Of a stretch of 64,000 nucleotides of DNA, positions 1 to 9,342 are shown one piece after another. Source of the stretch: Arthrobacter bambusae (GTDB taxonomy: Bacteria > Actinomycetota > Actinomycetes > Actinomycetales > Micrococcaceae). The position numbers and the translations under genes are program-made. The first letter of the stretch is position 1; the number at the start of each line of letters is the position of its first letter. The stretch is from the NCBI RefSeq assembly GCF_022606295.1, contig NZ_JAHHZS010000007.1, forward strand, positions 1-64,000. The letters are read 5' to 3'. A model generated the notes under the pieces. The model did no database searches and had not been told where the DNA came from. It worked only from the letters and a program-made list of their open reading frames with translations.

Positions 1-53
1 AAAACAAACACCACCAACACCCCCCCGGCCCCGGGACCCCCACCCCACCCAAG

Positions 54-418
54 GTGAGCGCGCGTCCGGCCCGGACCCGCCATAAGTGAGCGCGCGATCA
101 ACGAAAACCCCCGCTCACATATCACCCGGTTTCCACCAACCCCGGCTCACATATACGCCCGTTTCCCCAAACGCCGGCTCACATATACGCCCGTTTCCCC
201 AAACGCCGGCTCACATATACGCCCGTTTCCCCAAACGCCGGCTCACATATCAACGGTTGTGGCAACACCGGATCACCATTGAGCCGGACCGGACCCCCAT
301 CCCCGAGCTGCCCTCAGCAGAAGTGAGCCGGCGTCCGGCCCGGACCCGTCATAAGTGAGCGGGCGTCCGGCCCGGACCCGTCATAAGTGAGCGGGCGTTT
401 GGGAGGGGCCGGAGGCAG
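54..418. repeat. 32-bp tandem repeats in two opposite orientations
   Basis: Units containing GTGAGC start at 54 and 86, then at 323, 355 and 387. Units containing the reverse complement GCTCAC start at 113, 145, 177, 209 and 241. All are spaced exactly 32 bp within each block. The units starting 145, 177 and 209 are near-identical (GCTCACATATACGCCCGTTT and so on), and the flanking blocks share CGTCCGGCCCGGACCCG. The two sets are related as inverted copies through the CGCCGGCTCAC core. I see no unique spacers, so this is not a CRISPR. It lies just upstream of the SRPBCC gene. The function is unknown. Confidence 0.85.
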
Positions 419-449
419 GGCTCTTATCCCGGCGGTAAAGTTGGTGCAC

Positions 450-944
450 ATGGAGAGCCTCTTTAGTCACCTCGCGCCGGACTCCGAACCCCAGCCGGAG
501 CCATCCGGCGAGCTGAACCCGGTGGTGTGCACCGTCGTCGTGCCTTCTTCGGTGGCGCATGCTTTCATGGGCTTCACCGATCACCCGCACCTCTGGTGGC
601 CGATGGAGGACCACAGCGTCTACGGGGCGGGCTCGCACGTTGAATTCGAGGAGAATTTGATCCTCGAGACCGCGGACGACGGGCGTACCTCGATATGGGG
701 GACCATCGACGATTGGCAGCCGCCGTTGTCCTTCCACGCGAGTTGGTATCCGGGCAGCACCGCGATGTGGTCCACTGAACTCCGACTAGCCTTCCGGGCG
801 GTTGACGGAGGTACAGAGGTCCGTCTGGTGCACGACGGCTGGGAAGGCGCCGAACACCCCGCGCAAACCCGTGCAAACTACGCTGCCGACTGGCCTGGAG
901 TTCTTGAGCGCTACGTCCGGTTCATGGGCGGCGCAAGTGAATAG
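450..944 (+). CDS. SRPBCC (AHSA1-like) domain protein
   Basis: A 164-residue protein with the pattern of the START/Bet v1-like SRPBCC fold: an N-terminal strand region (TVVVPSSVAHAFMGF), a hydrophobic aromatic stretch (HPHLWWPME), GSHVEFEEN in the middle, and a C-terminal helix with the motif DGWEGAEHP before LERYVRFM. Proteins of this family bind small hydrophobic ligands or act as Hsp90 ATPase activator-like domains. The substrate cannot be read from sequence. I chose the ATG at 450 because an upstream in-frame GTG at 387 lies inside the 32-bp repeat array. The stop overlaps the start of the next gene, so the two are probably translationally coupled. Confidence 0.75.
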   Translation: MESLFSHLAPDSEPQPEPSGELNPVVCTVVVPSSVAHAFMGFTDHPHLWWPMEDHSVYGAGSHVEFEENLILETADDGRTSIWGTIDDWQPPLSFHASWYPGSTAMWSTELRLAFRAVDGGTEVRLVHDGWEGAEHPAQTRANYAADWPGVLERYVRFMGGASE

Positions 945-2856
945 AATCCGTCGGCTCCAAGCTGCCGACTGGCGTTTGCTTCGCGACGTCCGGTTGGAGA
1001 TGCTGTCGGACACCCCGATGGCTTACGTGGAGAGCTTAGCGGCAGCACGGCGCCAGACCGATACTCAGTGGCAGGAGCGAGCAGCCACGATGTCGGGTGA
1101 CTCGAGCATCACGCTCGTGGCGGATGACGGGACAGATGGCAGCCGGATCAGCGGACTCATGCGCGTCGTCCTCAAGCAGCCACAGGATCCTTCCCAGGCT
1201 CAGCAAGCGATGCTGATCAGCGTCTACGTCGCGCCCGAACACAGGGGTCTGGGCCTGGCAGACCAGTTGCTCGACGAGGCATGCACAGTCGCCGGCACCG
1301 AGCTCGGCGCGGCCCTGATCGAACTGGGTGTCCACGAGGACAACGCCCGCGCCAGGGCCTTCTACGCCCGGCATGGCTTTGAATACACAGGTGCCAGCCG
1401 GCCGTATCCGCAGGATAAAACCAGATTGGAAATCGTCATGGCCCGCCGCATCACTCCTGCAGGGCCGACCCCGCAGAGCCAAGGCCCCGGCGGATTCATC
1501 GATGAACTGGCGGCCGCGCTCACGCAGGGACAAGTCGCCATCGACGAAGAGACACGAACGAGCTACGCGGCAGACCAAGGACCGGTCCTGGACCTGCAGT
1601 TGCCCTTGGCTGTGGTGTTCGCCGAGTCCGTGGATGACGTGCAGCACGTGGTGCGCAGTTGCGCCAGGTACGGGGTTCCGATTGTTGCACGCGGCGCCGG
1701 CACCGGGGTTTCCGGTGGTGCCCATGCCAGCCAAGGGTGCATCGTGCTCAGCTTGGAACGCATGAACCGGATCCTGCAGCTCAACGCCGACGACGAGACC
1801 GCCGTCGTCGAACCTGGCGTGGTTAACGCGGATCTGAACGCCGCGGCGGCTGAACATGGCCTGATGTACGCTCCGGACCCTGCGAGCTACAAGATGTCCA
1901 CGATCGGCGGCAATGTGGCCACGAACGCCGGCGGCCTGCGCTGCGCCAAGTACGGCGTGACCAGAGACTCGGTGCTGGCGCTCGACGTCGTCCTGGCCGA
2001 CGGCTCGCTCATCCACACAGGACACCAGACGTTCAAAGGCGTGGCCGGATACGATCTCACGGCACTGTTTGTGGGTTCGGAGGGCACCTTGGGCATCGTG
2101 GTGGGCGTGACGGTGCGCTTGCGCTACCTTCCCCGCGACGTACAGACCGTGGCGGCGTTCTACCCGGACTTCCGCGGTGCCGCCGCGGGCGTCCTCGCGG
2201 TCGGAAAGGCACGCGTCCAGCCCGCCATCATGGAAATGCTCGACGCCGGTACGCTGGCCCAGCTCGATGAACTGTACGGCTCGGACCTCGGAGAACGCGG
2301 GCAGGCGCTTCTCCTGATCCAGACAGACGGTTTCGGAGCTGCCGCGGAAGCAACGCTCGTGCGGGAGGTGCTTGCAGCGGGCGGCGCCTCGGTGACGGCG
2401 GAATCGAACGCGGAAGCCGAGCGACTCATCGAGATGCGCCGCTCAAGCCGCGGCGACGAAGTGGACAACGAATACCGGGTAGGGGAGGACGTCGCCGTTC
2501 CCAGGTCCCGGCTTGTCGAATACGTGGCCGCGCTCGAAGCCATGGCCGTCACCCACGATGTCCAGCTCAAGGTGGTGGCCCACGCCGGCGACGGCAACCT
2601 GCACCCGACCTTCTGGGTGGACCGTGTGGACATGGAAGTGGACGCCGATGCAATGTCCCGCCTCAACAAGGCCTTGGACGACTCCATCGATGCCGCGCTG
2701 GAGATGGGTGGAACCATCACCGGAGAGCACGGGGTAGGTCAGTACAAGCTGCGCTGGCTTGGCCTTGAGCAGCCCGCACCCATCCGCGAGTTGCAGCGGC
2801 GGATCAAGGAGCTTTTCGACCCTGCCGGAATCTTCAACCCCGGCAAGGCCATTTAG
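937..2856 (+). CDS. Fusion: GNAT acetyltransferase + GlcD-type FAD-linked oxidase
   Basis: One uninterrupted reading frame encodes two domains (639 residues). Residues 1 to about 168 form a GNAT acetyltransferase with the acetyl-CoA loop VYVAPEHRGLGLADQLL and the ending NARARAFYARHGFEY. Residues from about 180 form a VAO/GlcD-family flavoprotein with the FAD-binding loop RGAGTGVSGGAH, the segment GGNVATNAGG, and the C-terminal motifs HAGDGNLHP and GEHGVGQYK. This family usually oxidises 2-hydroxy acids such as glycolate or D-lactate. The GTG start at 937 overlaps the previous stop. An in-frame ATG at 1438 sits at the domain boundary, so the oxidase could also be made separately. The fusion is unusual; a lost stop codon is the main alternative. 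Confidence 0.75.
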   Translation: MNRIRRLQAADWRLLRDVRLEMLSDTPMAYVESLAAARRQTDTQWQERAATMSGDSSITLVADDGTDGSRISGLMRVVLKQPQDPSQAQQAMLISVYVAPEHRGLGLADQLLDEACTVAGTELGAALIELGVHEDNARARAFYARHGFEYTGASRPYPQDKTRLEIVMARRITPAGPTPQSQGPGGFIDELAAALTQGQVAIDEETRTSYAADQGPVLDLQLPLAVVFAESVDDVQHVVRSCARYGVPIVARGAGTGVSGGAHASQGCIVLSLERMNRILQLNADDETAVVEPGVVNADLNAAAAEHGLMYAPDPASYKMSTIGGNVATNAGGLRCAKYGVTRDSVLALDVVLADGSLIHTGHQTFKGVAGYDLTALFVGSEGTLGIVVGVTVRLRYLPRDVQTVAAFYPDFRGAAAGVLAVGKARVQPAIMEMLDAGTLAQLDELYGSDLGERGQALLLIQTDGFGAAAEATLVREVLAAGGASVTAESNAEAERLIEMRRSSRGDEVDNEYRVGEDVAVPRSRLVEYVAALEAMAVTHDVQLKVVAHAGDGNLHPTFWVDRVDMEVDADAMSRLNKALDDSIDAALEMGGTITGEHGVGQYKLRWLGLEQPAPIRELQRRIKELFDPAGIFNPGKAI

Positions 2857-2859
2857 AGC

Positions 2860-2873
2860 TTTGGTATTCCAAA
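2860..2873. promoter_or_regulatory. GntR operator copy 1 (TTTGGTATTCCAAA)
   Basis: A near-perfect palindrome four bases after the stop of the flavoprotein gene. It matches the stronger site at 2942-2957 and the two sites upstream of the amidohydrolase and GntR genes. I infer that the local GntR regulator binds it. Its centre is 83 bp from the next copy. Confidence 0.6.
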
Positions 2874-2941
2874 TCTGATCGTGAAGATCTCGCGCCCTAG
2901 ACCCATGCCGGTTTACTTTACCAAGCAATGCCCCTAATCTT

Positions 2942-2957
2942 ATTTGGTATACCAAAT
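2942..2957. promoter_or_regulatory. GntR operator copy 2 (ATTTGGTATACCAAAT)
   Basis: A perfect 16-bp palindrome 20 bp before the start codon of the CynX-type transporter gene. The GGTATACC core is typical of FCD-type GntR regulators such as NanR. The position close to the start suggests repression of the transporter. Confidence 0.75.
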
Positions 2958-2977
2958 TAGATTCCGGGAGACGACCA

Positions 2978-4309
2978 ATGGGACAAACAAGCCGGCGCCA
3001 CGGTGCTTCCGCGTACGCTGCCCGACGGGCCGCCGGGGTACTCGTTGCACTGGCGCTTGTCTCCATCAACCTCCGTCCGGCCATTACGACGGTCGCCGGC
3101 ACGATGGGCCAGCTGCAGGCAGGCTTCGGACTCGACGCGCATCTGCTGCCGCTGCTCGGTGCCTTGCCTGTACTTGCTTTCGGCGTCTCAGCTCCCTGCG
3201 GTCCGTGGCTGGCCCGTCGCCTGGGCACCGGCAGGGCCGTGGCTGCGGCGCTTCTGGTACTTGCCGCCGCGCTGATTGGCCGCGTATTCGTGCCCGGGCT
3301 GTTGCTGCCCGGAACGTTCCTGGCAGGGGCATCCATCATGACCGCCAGCGTGCTCGTGCCACAGATCGTCAAAGCAAACCGCGGTACCGGCTGGTGGACG
3401 GGGCTGTGCACGATGGGCTTCGGTCTGGGCGCGGCGCTCGGCGCAGGGCTCGTCCAGCCGCTGCAGCAAGCGCTCGGCGGAAGCCTCGCCTGGGCACTGG
3501 CCGTCTGGGCCGTCCCCGCCGTGCTCGCGGCCGCGTTGATCCGGCGTACAGATCAAACACCAGGGCGCCCCAGCGGGACCGGCGGGACCGATGGAAGCGG
3601 CGGACCGGCGTCGGGCGCTGGTTTACAGGAGACGACGACGGCGGGCGGCGCCACGGGCGAGGCCGTCGCCATTCCGCTGCGAAAACAGGGGACGGCCTGG
3701 GCTGTGACCGCTTTCTTCGGGCTGCAAGCCATGCTGTATTTCGCCATTACCTCGTGGTTGGCTGTCTTCCTGGTGTCGAAGGGCCAGACCGCGGCGGACG
3801 CGGCCGGGCTCTTGGCCTGGTTCAGCATCGCCGGGCTGCCCGCAAGCTTGCTGGCTCCCGTCCTCGCGGGGCGTCGAGCGGTCCTGAAGTTCATGGCTCC
3901 GGGCTTGGGGTTGTTCGTTGCCGCGGCTTTGATAGGCGTCTTGACGGCGCCCGCAGCTTTGCAGTTCCTGATGGTCGGCCTGTTGGGGATCGTCCAGAGC
4001 GCCGGCTTCGGGCTGGGAATGGCGTTGGTGGTCATCCGTTCGGCAGGGCCGGAGAGCGCTGGCAGCCTTTCCGCCATGAGCCAGGGTTTGGGTTTCGCGC
4101 TGGCCTCCCTGGGGCCCTTGGGCGCGGGATTCCTGCATGAGTGGTCCGGTGGCTGGGACGTTCCGTTTTGGGCCTTGGCGGCGGAGGCGGTGTTCCTTGC
4201 GCTTGCCGGTTTCCTCGCCGTGCGCGGGCCCGCCGTGCGCGGGCCCGCCGTGAGGGTGGCAGCCGCCGAGGCGGAGCGCCGTGGCGAGCCTGCCGCCGTC
4301 GGGCGTTAA
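2978..4309 (+). CDS. CynX/NimT-family MFS transporter
   Basis: A 443-residue polytopic membrane protein with about twelve hydrophobic segments. The first helix region reads VALALVSINLRPAITTV, a signature of the CynX/NimT branch of the major facilitator superfamily (cyanate, 2-nitroimidazole and related small solutes). A charged, Gly/Thr-rich cytoplasmic loop around residues 190-225 separates the two six-helix halves. A good ribosome site (GGGAG) precedes the ATG. It faces a convergent amidohydrolase gene and has a GntR operator in its leader, so it probably moves the substrate or product of that enzyme. The C-terminus carries a short exact repeat (VRGPAVRGPAVR), made by a duplicated GCGGGCCCGCCGT stretch. 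Confidence 0.85.
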   Translation: MGQTSRRHGASAYAARRAAGVLVALALVSINLRPAITTVAGTMGQLQAGFGLDAHLLPLLGALPVLAFGVSAPCGPWLARRLGTGRAVAAALLVLAAALIGRVFVPGLLLPGTFLAGASIMTASVLVPQIVKANRGTGWWTGLCTMGFGLGAALGAGLVQPLQQALGGSLAWALAVWAVPAVLAAALIRRTDQTPGRPSGTGGTDGSGGPASGAGLQETTTAGGATGEAVAIPLRKQGTAWAVTAFFGLQAMLYFAITSWLAVFLVSKGQTAADAAGLLAWFSIAGLPASLLAPVLAGRRAVLKFMAPGLGLFVAAALIGVLTAPAALQFLMVGLLGIVQSAGFGLGMALVVIRSAGPESAGSLSAMSQGLGFALASLGPLGAGFLHEWSGGWDVPFWALAAEAVFLALAGFLAVRGPAVRGPAVRVAAAEAERRGEPAAVGR

Positions 4310-4320
4310 ACCAAGAAAGC

Positions 4321-4354
4321 GGCCGGTCCCTCCGCGAGGGAACGGCCACTTTTT
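4321..4354. terminator. Bidirectional Rho-independent terminator
   Basis: An 11-bp stem with one mismatch (GGCCGGTCCCT pairing with AGGGAACGGCC) is followed by TTTTT on the plus strand. It sits between the convergent transporter and amidohydrolase genes. Confidence 0.8.
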
Positions 4355-4362
4355 GTGCGGAA

Positions 4363-5589
4363 TTAGACGAGCTCGAGCTGATCCGCCACGACCTTGCCGC
4401 GGTGGATCACTGTGCGGTCGGTGCCGCGGTCCATGACGGCAGAGGCCACCGTTTCGCCGTCGAGCAGCAGGAGTTCCGCGGGATCGCCGACCTCGACGCC
4501 CGGGCGGTGTGCCGTGCCCTTCAGTCGGGTGGCGGACGGGTCGAGGATGCTTGCGCCACCTACCGTGGCGATCGCGAGGCAGTGCTCGATGAGCTCGTCC
4601 TTGCGGAAGCCGTGGGTGAAAGCGAGCTGCCATGTGCGGTCGAGCATGTCCGTGTTGCCGTAGGGGGACCAGTAGTCGCGCTGGCCGTCCTCGCCCAAGC
4701 CCATCCGGACTCCGGCTTCGGCGAGCATCGGGATGGGCAGCTGGCCCGCCACCCCGGCGGAACCCGGCGCCACGGACGCCATCGAGATGTCCAGTTCGGC
4801 GAACTCGTCGATGAGGCTGCGCGTGGTGGCCTCGGAGATGCTGCCCAGCTGGTACGCGTGGGACATGGTGACCTTGCCCTGCATCCCCAGCGCGCGGGTG
4901 CGCTCAAGCACCAGGTCCGTGCTGAACACGCCGAGTTCGCCGGGCTCATGGAGGTGGATATCGATGGGGACCTGGTACTTTTCGGCCAGTCCGAAGACGA
5001 TGTCCAGATGCCGGGCCGGATCGCGGTCCAGGCTGCAGGGGTCGATGCCGCCCATCACATTGGCGCCGGCCTTGAGGGCCTGGTCCATGAGGGGCACGGT
5101 GCCCTCCTCGAGGAGGAGGCCGGCCTGCGGGAACGCGATGATGTCGACGTCGGCCTGGCCTTTGAACTGCTCCTTGGCGGCCATCACGGCGTCGAAACGC
5201 TCAAGGCGGCAATCGACGTCGATCTGGGCATACGAACGGACTCGGGTGGTGCCGCGCGCGATCATCCGGCCGAGGGTGTCGTTGACGCGTTCCTGCAGCG
5301 GAACTTCGGCGTTGCGCCAGTTCTGCCGGTCGTTCATCATCATGGTCCATACGCCCGGGCCGCCGGTGTGTTCGCGGAACGGCAGGCCGATGCGGGTCGA
5401 GTCCAGGTGCACATGGACGTCCGAGAACGACGGCACGAGAAGACGGCCGCGGCCTTCGACGACGGTGACGTCGCCGGCCGCTGCGCGCGCCGGGTGGTGG
5501 GGTTCGACGCCGGTGATCTTGCCGTCCGTGACGAGGACGTCGCTCAATGCTTGTCCCCAGGGGCGGACGGCGCGAATCAAGGTGTTCAA
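4363..5589 (-). CDS. Amidohydrolase, cytosine-deaminase-like
   Basis: A 408-residue metal-dependent hydrolase of the amidohydrolase superfamily. It has the first metal motif SDVHVHLDS, then IDIHLHEPGE, MSHAYQLGS and the late GLGEDGQRDYW segment, which together match the cytosine deaminase/AtzC-like branch that deaminates ring-nitrogen compounds. The substrate is not determinable here. The start is TTG at 5589, chosen because AAAGGAG lies seven bases upstream and the protein begins in the usual way (NTLIRAVRPWGQALSDVLV). It is divergent from a GntR regulator gene, with two operator copies between them, and convergent with a CynX-type transporter. Confidence 0.85.
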   Translation of the reverse strand: MNTLIRAVRPWGQALSDVLVTDGKITGVEPHHPARAAAGDVTVVEGRGRLLVPSFSDVHVHLDSTRIGLPFREHTGGPGVWTMMMNDRQNWRNAEVPLQERVNDTLGRMIARGTTRVRSYAQIDVDCRLERFDAVMAAKEQFKGQADVDIIAFPQAGLLLEEGTVPLMDQALKAGANVMGGIDPCSLDRDPARHLDIVFGLAEKYQVPIDIHLHEPGELGVFSTDLVLERTRALGMQGKVTMSHAYQLGSISEATTRSLIDEFAELDISMASVAPGSAGVAGQLPIPMLAEAGVRMGLGEDGQRDYWSPYGNTDMLDRTWQLAFTHGFRKDELIEHCLAIATVGGASILDPSATRLKGTAHRPGVEVGDPAELLLLDGETVASAVMDRGTDRTVIHRGKVVADQLELV

Positions 5590-5720
5590 TGTATTGCTCC
5601 TTTGATGTTGGATCTATTGCACACCAGCGTGGGCCGCGGATTCCAGACCTGCGTGATGGCAGGCCGGGGCCAAGGGCGAACCCGCTCCGGCGCTGGTTGA
5701 CAGAGAGTGGACCCCCGGCT

Positions 5721-5736
5721 CTTTTGTATACCAAAA
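5721..5736. promoter_or_regulatory. GntR operator copy 3
   Basis: CTTTTGTATACCAAAA matches the perfect site at 2942 in 13 of 16 positions. It lies in the divergent region between the amidohydrolase and the regulator gene. Confidence 0.6.
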
Positions 5737-5783
5737 ATAGATTAGAGCAGGTTTGGGTCGATGTAAATCACAAATATTGCGTT

Positions 5784-5799
5784 ATCTGGAATACCAAAA
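5784..5799. promoter_or_regulatory. GntR operator copy 4
   Basis: ATCTGGAATACCAAAA matches the perfect site at 2942 in 13 of 16 positions. It lies 71 bp before the regulator start, so autoregulation is likely. Confidence 0.6.
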
Positions 5800-5870
5800 A
5801 GCAATCTTTCTGCCCGTGTATGCTCGGGTGGAATGCAAGACGACGGGGAAGGGAAGGGTGGCCGAAGGCG

Positions 5871-6542
5871 ATGTCCGAAACGCTGACAGCCCGCGACGAC
5901 GAAGCCCGGGCCGAACAGGTCTACCAGCTGGTTCTTGAGGGAATCGTGGCGGGGAGATACGAGCAGGGCGTGCGGCTGCGCGAACGGGAGCTCTCCGAGC
6001 TCTACAACGTTTCACGAATTCCGGTACGCGAAGCCATCCAACGCCTCGAGCAGGACGGCTTCGTGGAAACCTTCCCCCGCCGGGGCGCAGTGGTCCGCCA
6101 ATTGACGCTCACCGACGTGAATGAACTTTTCGACGTGCGGCTCTGCCTGGAAACGTTCGCCGCCCGCATGGCGGCCGTCCGCGTCGCGGCGGGTGAACCG
6201 GGCAGCCGACTGCAGGAACTCCTCGACGACACGAGGCAAGCGATCGACGACGACCGGACCGACGACGTCGTACGCCTTAGTGCGGCGTTCCACGCCGAAA
6301 TCGTCCGGCTGTCCGGCAACCGGCTGCTCATCGAGTCGGTCAAACCGTTGTTCGGGCGGATGCGCTGGATCTTCGGGCTCGCCCACAACCGCAGCAACGA
6401 ACTCCAGCGCGACGAGCACATGGAACTATGCAACGCCATCCTCGGCGGCAAGGCCGACCTCGCCTACACGCTGGCGTACTCCCACATCGAGCTCGGACGC
6501 GAACCCGTACTCATGGGACTCGCGCAGACGCTGGAGCCCTAA
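5871..6542 (+). CDS. GntR-family regulator, FCD subfamily
   Basis: A 223-residue transcription factor. Residues about 12-75 form the winged helix (YQLVLEGIVAGRYEQGVRLR, then LSELYNVSRIPVREAIQRLE), and the rest is an all-helical FCD ligand domain (LFDVRLCLETFAARMA, then SAAFHAEIVRLSGN, and a late HIELGREP). The His and Asp residues in the FCD part usually hold a metal and an organic acid ligand. The start was placed at ATG 5871, although the frame stays open upstream. Four matching palindromes around the transporter, amidohydrolase and its own promoter indicate a local regulator. Confidence 0.88.
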   Translation: MSETLTARDDEARAEQVYQLVLEGIVAGRYEQGVRLRERELSELYNVSRIPVREAIQRLEQDGFVETFPRRGAVVRQLTLTDVNELFDVRLCLETFAARMAAVRVAAGEPGSRLQELLDDTRQAIDDDRTDDVVRLSAAFHAEIVRLSGNRLLIESVKPLFGRMRWIFGLAHNRSNELQRDEHMELCNAILGGKADLAYTLAYSHIELGREPVLMGLAQTLEP

Positions 6543-6551
6543 ACCTCGGCG

Positions 6552-7961
6552 TTAGTCGTCCGAATCCGGGTATTCGTCCTCGTCGTACCGGGATTCCTCG
6601 GTTTCGGCTTCCAGGATCTTGAGCATCGCAGTGTCAGGGTTGAGCATGATGGCAGCCTCGTCACGCCGGTGGCGCAGGATGGTATCCAGGTAAGACTGCA
6701 CGGCTTCCGCCAAGGGGATGTGGCTGTCCTGCTTCTGGCTCATATACCAGCGGTGCTCGAGGACTTCGTGGACCACTTCCGCCGGCTCAAGCTTGCCGGC
6801 GAGGTCGCGCGGGATGGACCGGACGATGGGCTCGAAGATCTGGCTGACCCAGGTATGGGCACTTATTTCTTCGTCCATGTCCGGATTGTTGTCCGCCCGG
6901 AACGAATCCATGTCGTTGAGCAGCCGGCGGGCCTGGTTCTCCTGGGCATCCAGGCCAGTGAGGCGGAGCAGCCGCCGCTGGTGGTGGCCCGCGTCGACGA
7001 CCTTGGGCTGCAGCTGGATGGTGGAGCCGTCCGCGGTGGTCTTGATGGCATATTCCTCGACGTCGAAGCCCAGTTCGTTGAGGCGGCGGATGCGCGCCCC
7101 CACGCGCCAGCGCTCGCCGAGCTCGAACGACTCCTTCTCGGTAAGCTCGGTCCAGAGCCTGCGGTACGAGTCCATGATGAGCTCCGACGTCGCCACCGGG
7201 TCCACCTTCTCTTCGATCAGTCCGCCTTCGAGCAGGTCCATGAGTTCCCCGGCGATGTTGACGCGCGCGATCTCCAGATCGTATTCGCGCTGGCCCACCG
7301 ACAGATCGGGGTACAGCTCGCCGGTCTCGGCGTCCACGAGGTACGCGGCGAAGGCGCCGGCGTCGCGACGGAACAAGGTGTTGGACAAGGAGACGTCGCC
7401 CCAGTAGAAGCCGATCAGGTGCAGGCGCACCAACAGCAGCGCCTGGGCATCGATTAGCCTCGTCAGCGTGTCCCGCCGCAGCATCTGGGAGAAGAGCGCC
7501 CGGTATGGCATGGAGAATTTGAGGTGGCGGGTGACCAGCACGGGGTTCAGCGGCTTCCCGTCCACCGTGGTCCGGCCGGTGATGACTGCAACCGGCTCGA
7601 CGCAAGGCACATCCATCCGTGCCAGCTTGCGGAGCATGTGGTACTCGTGCCGGGCAACGTGCTCGGACGTTTCCTTGATGGCGATAACGGAGCCGGCCAA
7701 GTGCGCGAAACGTACGATGTGCCGGGAGATGCCGCGGGGCAGGGCGGCCAGGTTCGCTGCGGGCCAGTCTTCGAGGGCGATGTGCCAGGGCAGGTCCAGG
7801 AGTTCGGGATCGGCCGCCGCGGCGGTGATGTTGAGGGATCCGATGACGCTCGCTGGTGGCGCAGTGTCGTTGGCGCTGGCAGCCTCGGTGCGCGGGAGTT
7901 TGCCGATCTGCGCGTAGTCGGTGGGTTCGTCATGCCACTTGGCACCGCTTTGCTCGGTCAT
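6552..7961 (-). CDS. DUF4032 kinase-like protein
   Basis: A 469-residue protein of the actinobacterial DUF4032 family, which resembles lipopolysaccharide kinases. Kinase-like elements are visible: AIKET near residue 105 as the lysine strand, HLIGFYWGDVSLSNTLFR as a catalytic loop-like segment, and LVDAETGE in the place of the metal-binding Asp motif. The C-terminal half is a long helical domain ending in a very acidic tail (EESRYDEDEYPDSDD). The substrate is unknown. A GGAAGAA ribosome site precedes the ATG. It lies downstream of ugpC on the same strand and ends 9 bp from the convergent GntR gene. Confidence 0.8.
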   Translation of the reverse strand: MTEQSGAKWHDEPTDYAQIGKLPRTEAASANDTAPPASVIGSLNITAAAADPELLDLPWHIALEDWPAANLAALPRGISRHIVRFAHLAGSVIAIKETSEHVARHEYHMLRKLARMDVPCVEPVAVITGRTTVDGKPLNPVLVTRHLKFSMPYRALFSQMLRRDTLTRLIDAQALLLVRLHLIGFYWGDVSLSNTLFRRDAGAFAAYLVDAETGELYPDLSVGQREYDLEIARVNIAGELMDLLEGGLIEEKVDPVATSELIMDSYRRLWTELTEKESFELGERWRVGARIRRLNELGFDVEEYAIKTTADGSTIQLQPKVVDAGHHQRRLLRLTGLDAQENQARRLLNDMDSFRADNNPDMDEEISAHTWVSQIFEPIVRSIPRDLAGKLEPAEVVHEVLEHRWYMSQKQDSHIPLAEAVQSYLDTILRHRRDEAAIMLNPDTAMLKILEAETEESRYDEDEYPDSDD

Positions 7962-7998
7962 GGGGTCAATTCTTCCGTATGGAGGCTGTTGTTAACGA

Positions 7999-8034
7999 CG
8001 ACGGCGGCCCGTCCACTCGGAAGGGCCGCCGTCG
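7999..8034 (-). terminator. Hairpin between ugpC and the DUF4032 gene
   Basis: A perfect 12-bp stem (CGACGGCGGCCC with GGGCCGCCGTCG) and a 12-base loop lie 26 bp past the ugpC stop codon. There is no U-tract, so it could end or only attenuate transcription into the next gene. Confidence 0.6.
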
Positions 8035-8060
8035 CTTCGATATTAGGGTGCCGGTGGGGA

Positions 8061-9143
<1,083 letters not shown>

Positions 9144-9222
9144 AGTTATCAATCCCTTCACCGGCAGGTACGTGCCGGACGATCCGTTGTGAATGGTTCA
9201 TGTTTATTCAGTTGGACTCCCC

Positions 9223-9242
9223 GCCCTGGGCTAAGCCCGGGC
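9223..9242 (-). terminator. Hairpin downstream of otsB
   Basis: An eight-pair GC stem with a one-base bulge (GCCCTGGGC and GCCCGGGC around TAA) lies between the otsB stop and the ugpC start. It lacks a U-run, so the terminator role is a weak inference. Confidence 0.4.
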
Positions 9243-9326
9243 AAGGGAGACTGAGTGACGCCGCACGGTAGTTGTGCGCCACATCACAACCAAGAGTATG
9301 GCAGCAGTCCGGGTTATTCGCCTAAA

Positions 9327-9342
9327 TGTTACGAATGTCACA
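9327..9342. promoter_or_regulatory. CRP/GlxR-like site
   Basis: On the minus strand the 16 bases read TGTGACATTCGTAACA, one mismatch from the TGTGA-N6-TCACA consensus. The site overlaps the otsB stop codon and lies upstream of ugpC. Carbon-catabolite control of ugpC is an inference. Confidence 0.4.

Noticed and set aside
86..358. 90-residue open frame through the left repeat array
   Set aside because: It is made of the 32-bp repeats read in frame, giving repeated AHIYARFPKR; no ribosome site and no domain.
54..418. Possible CRISPR array
   Set aside because: Units are adjacent at a fixed 32-bp period with no variable spacers, and occur in both orientations; no cas genes nearby.
3623..4633. 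336-residue minus-strand open frame
   Set aside because: Overlaps the CynX-type transporter and the terminator; Arg/Gly-rich shadow without motifs.
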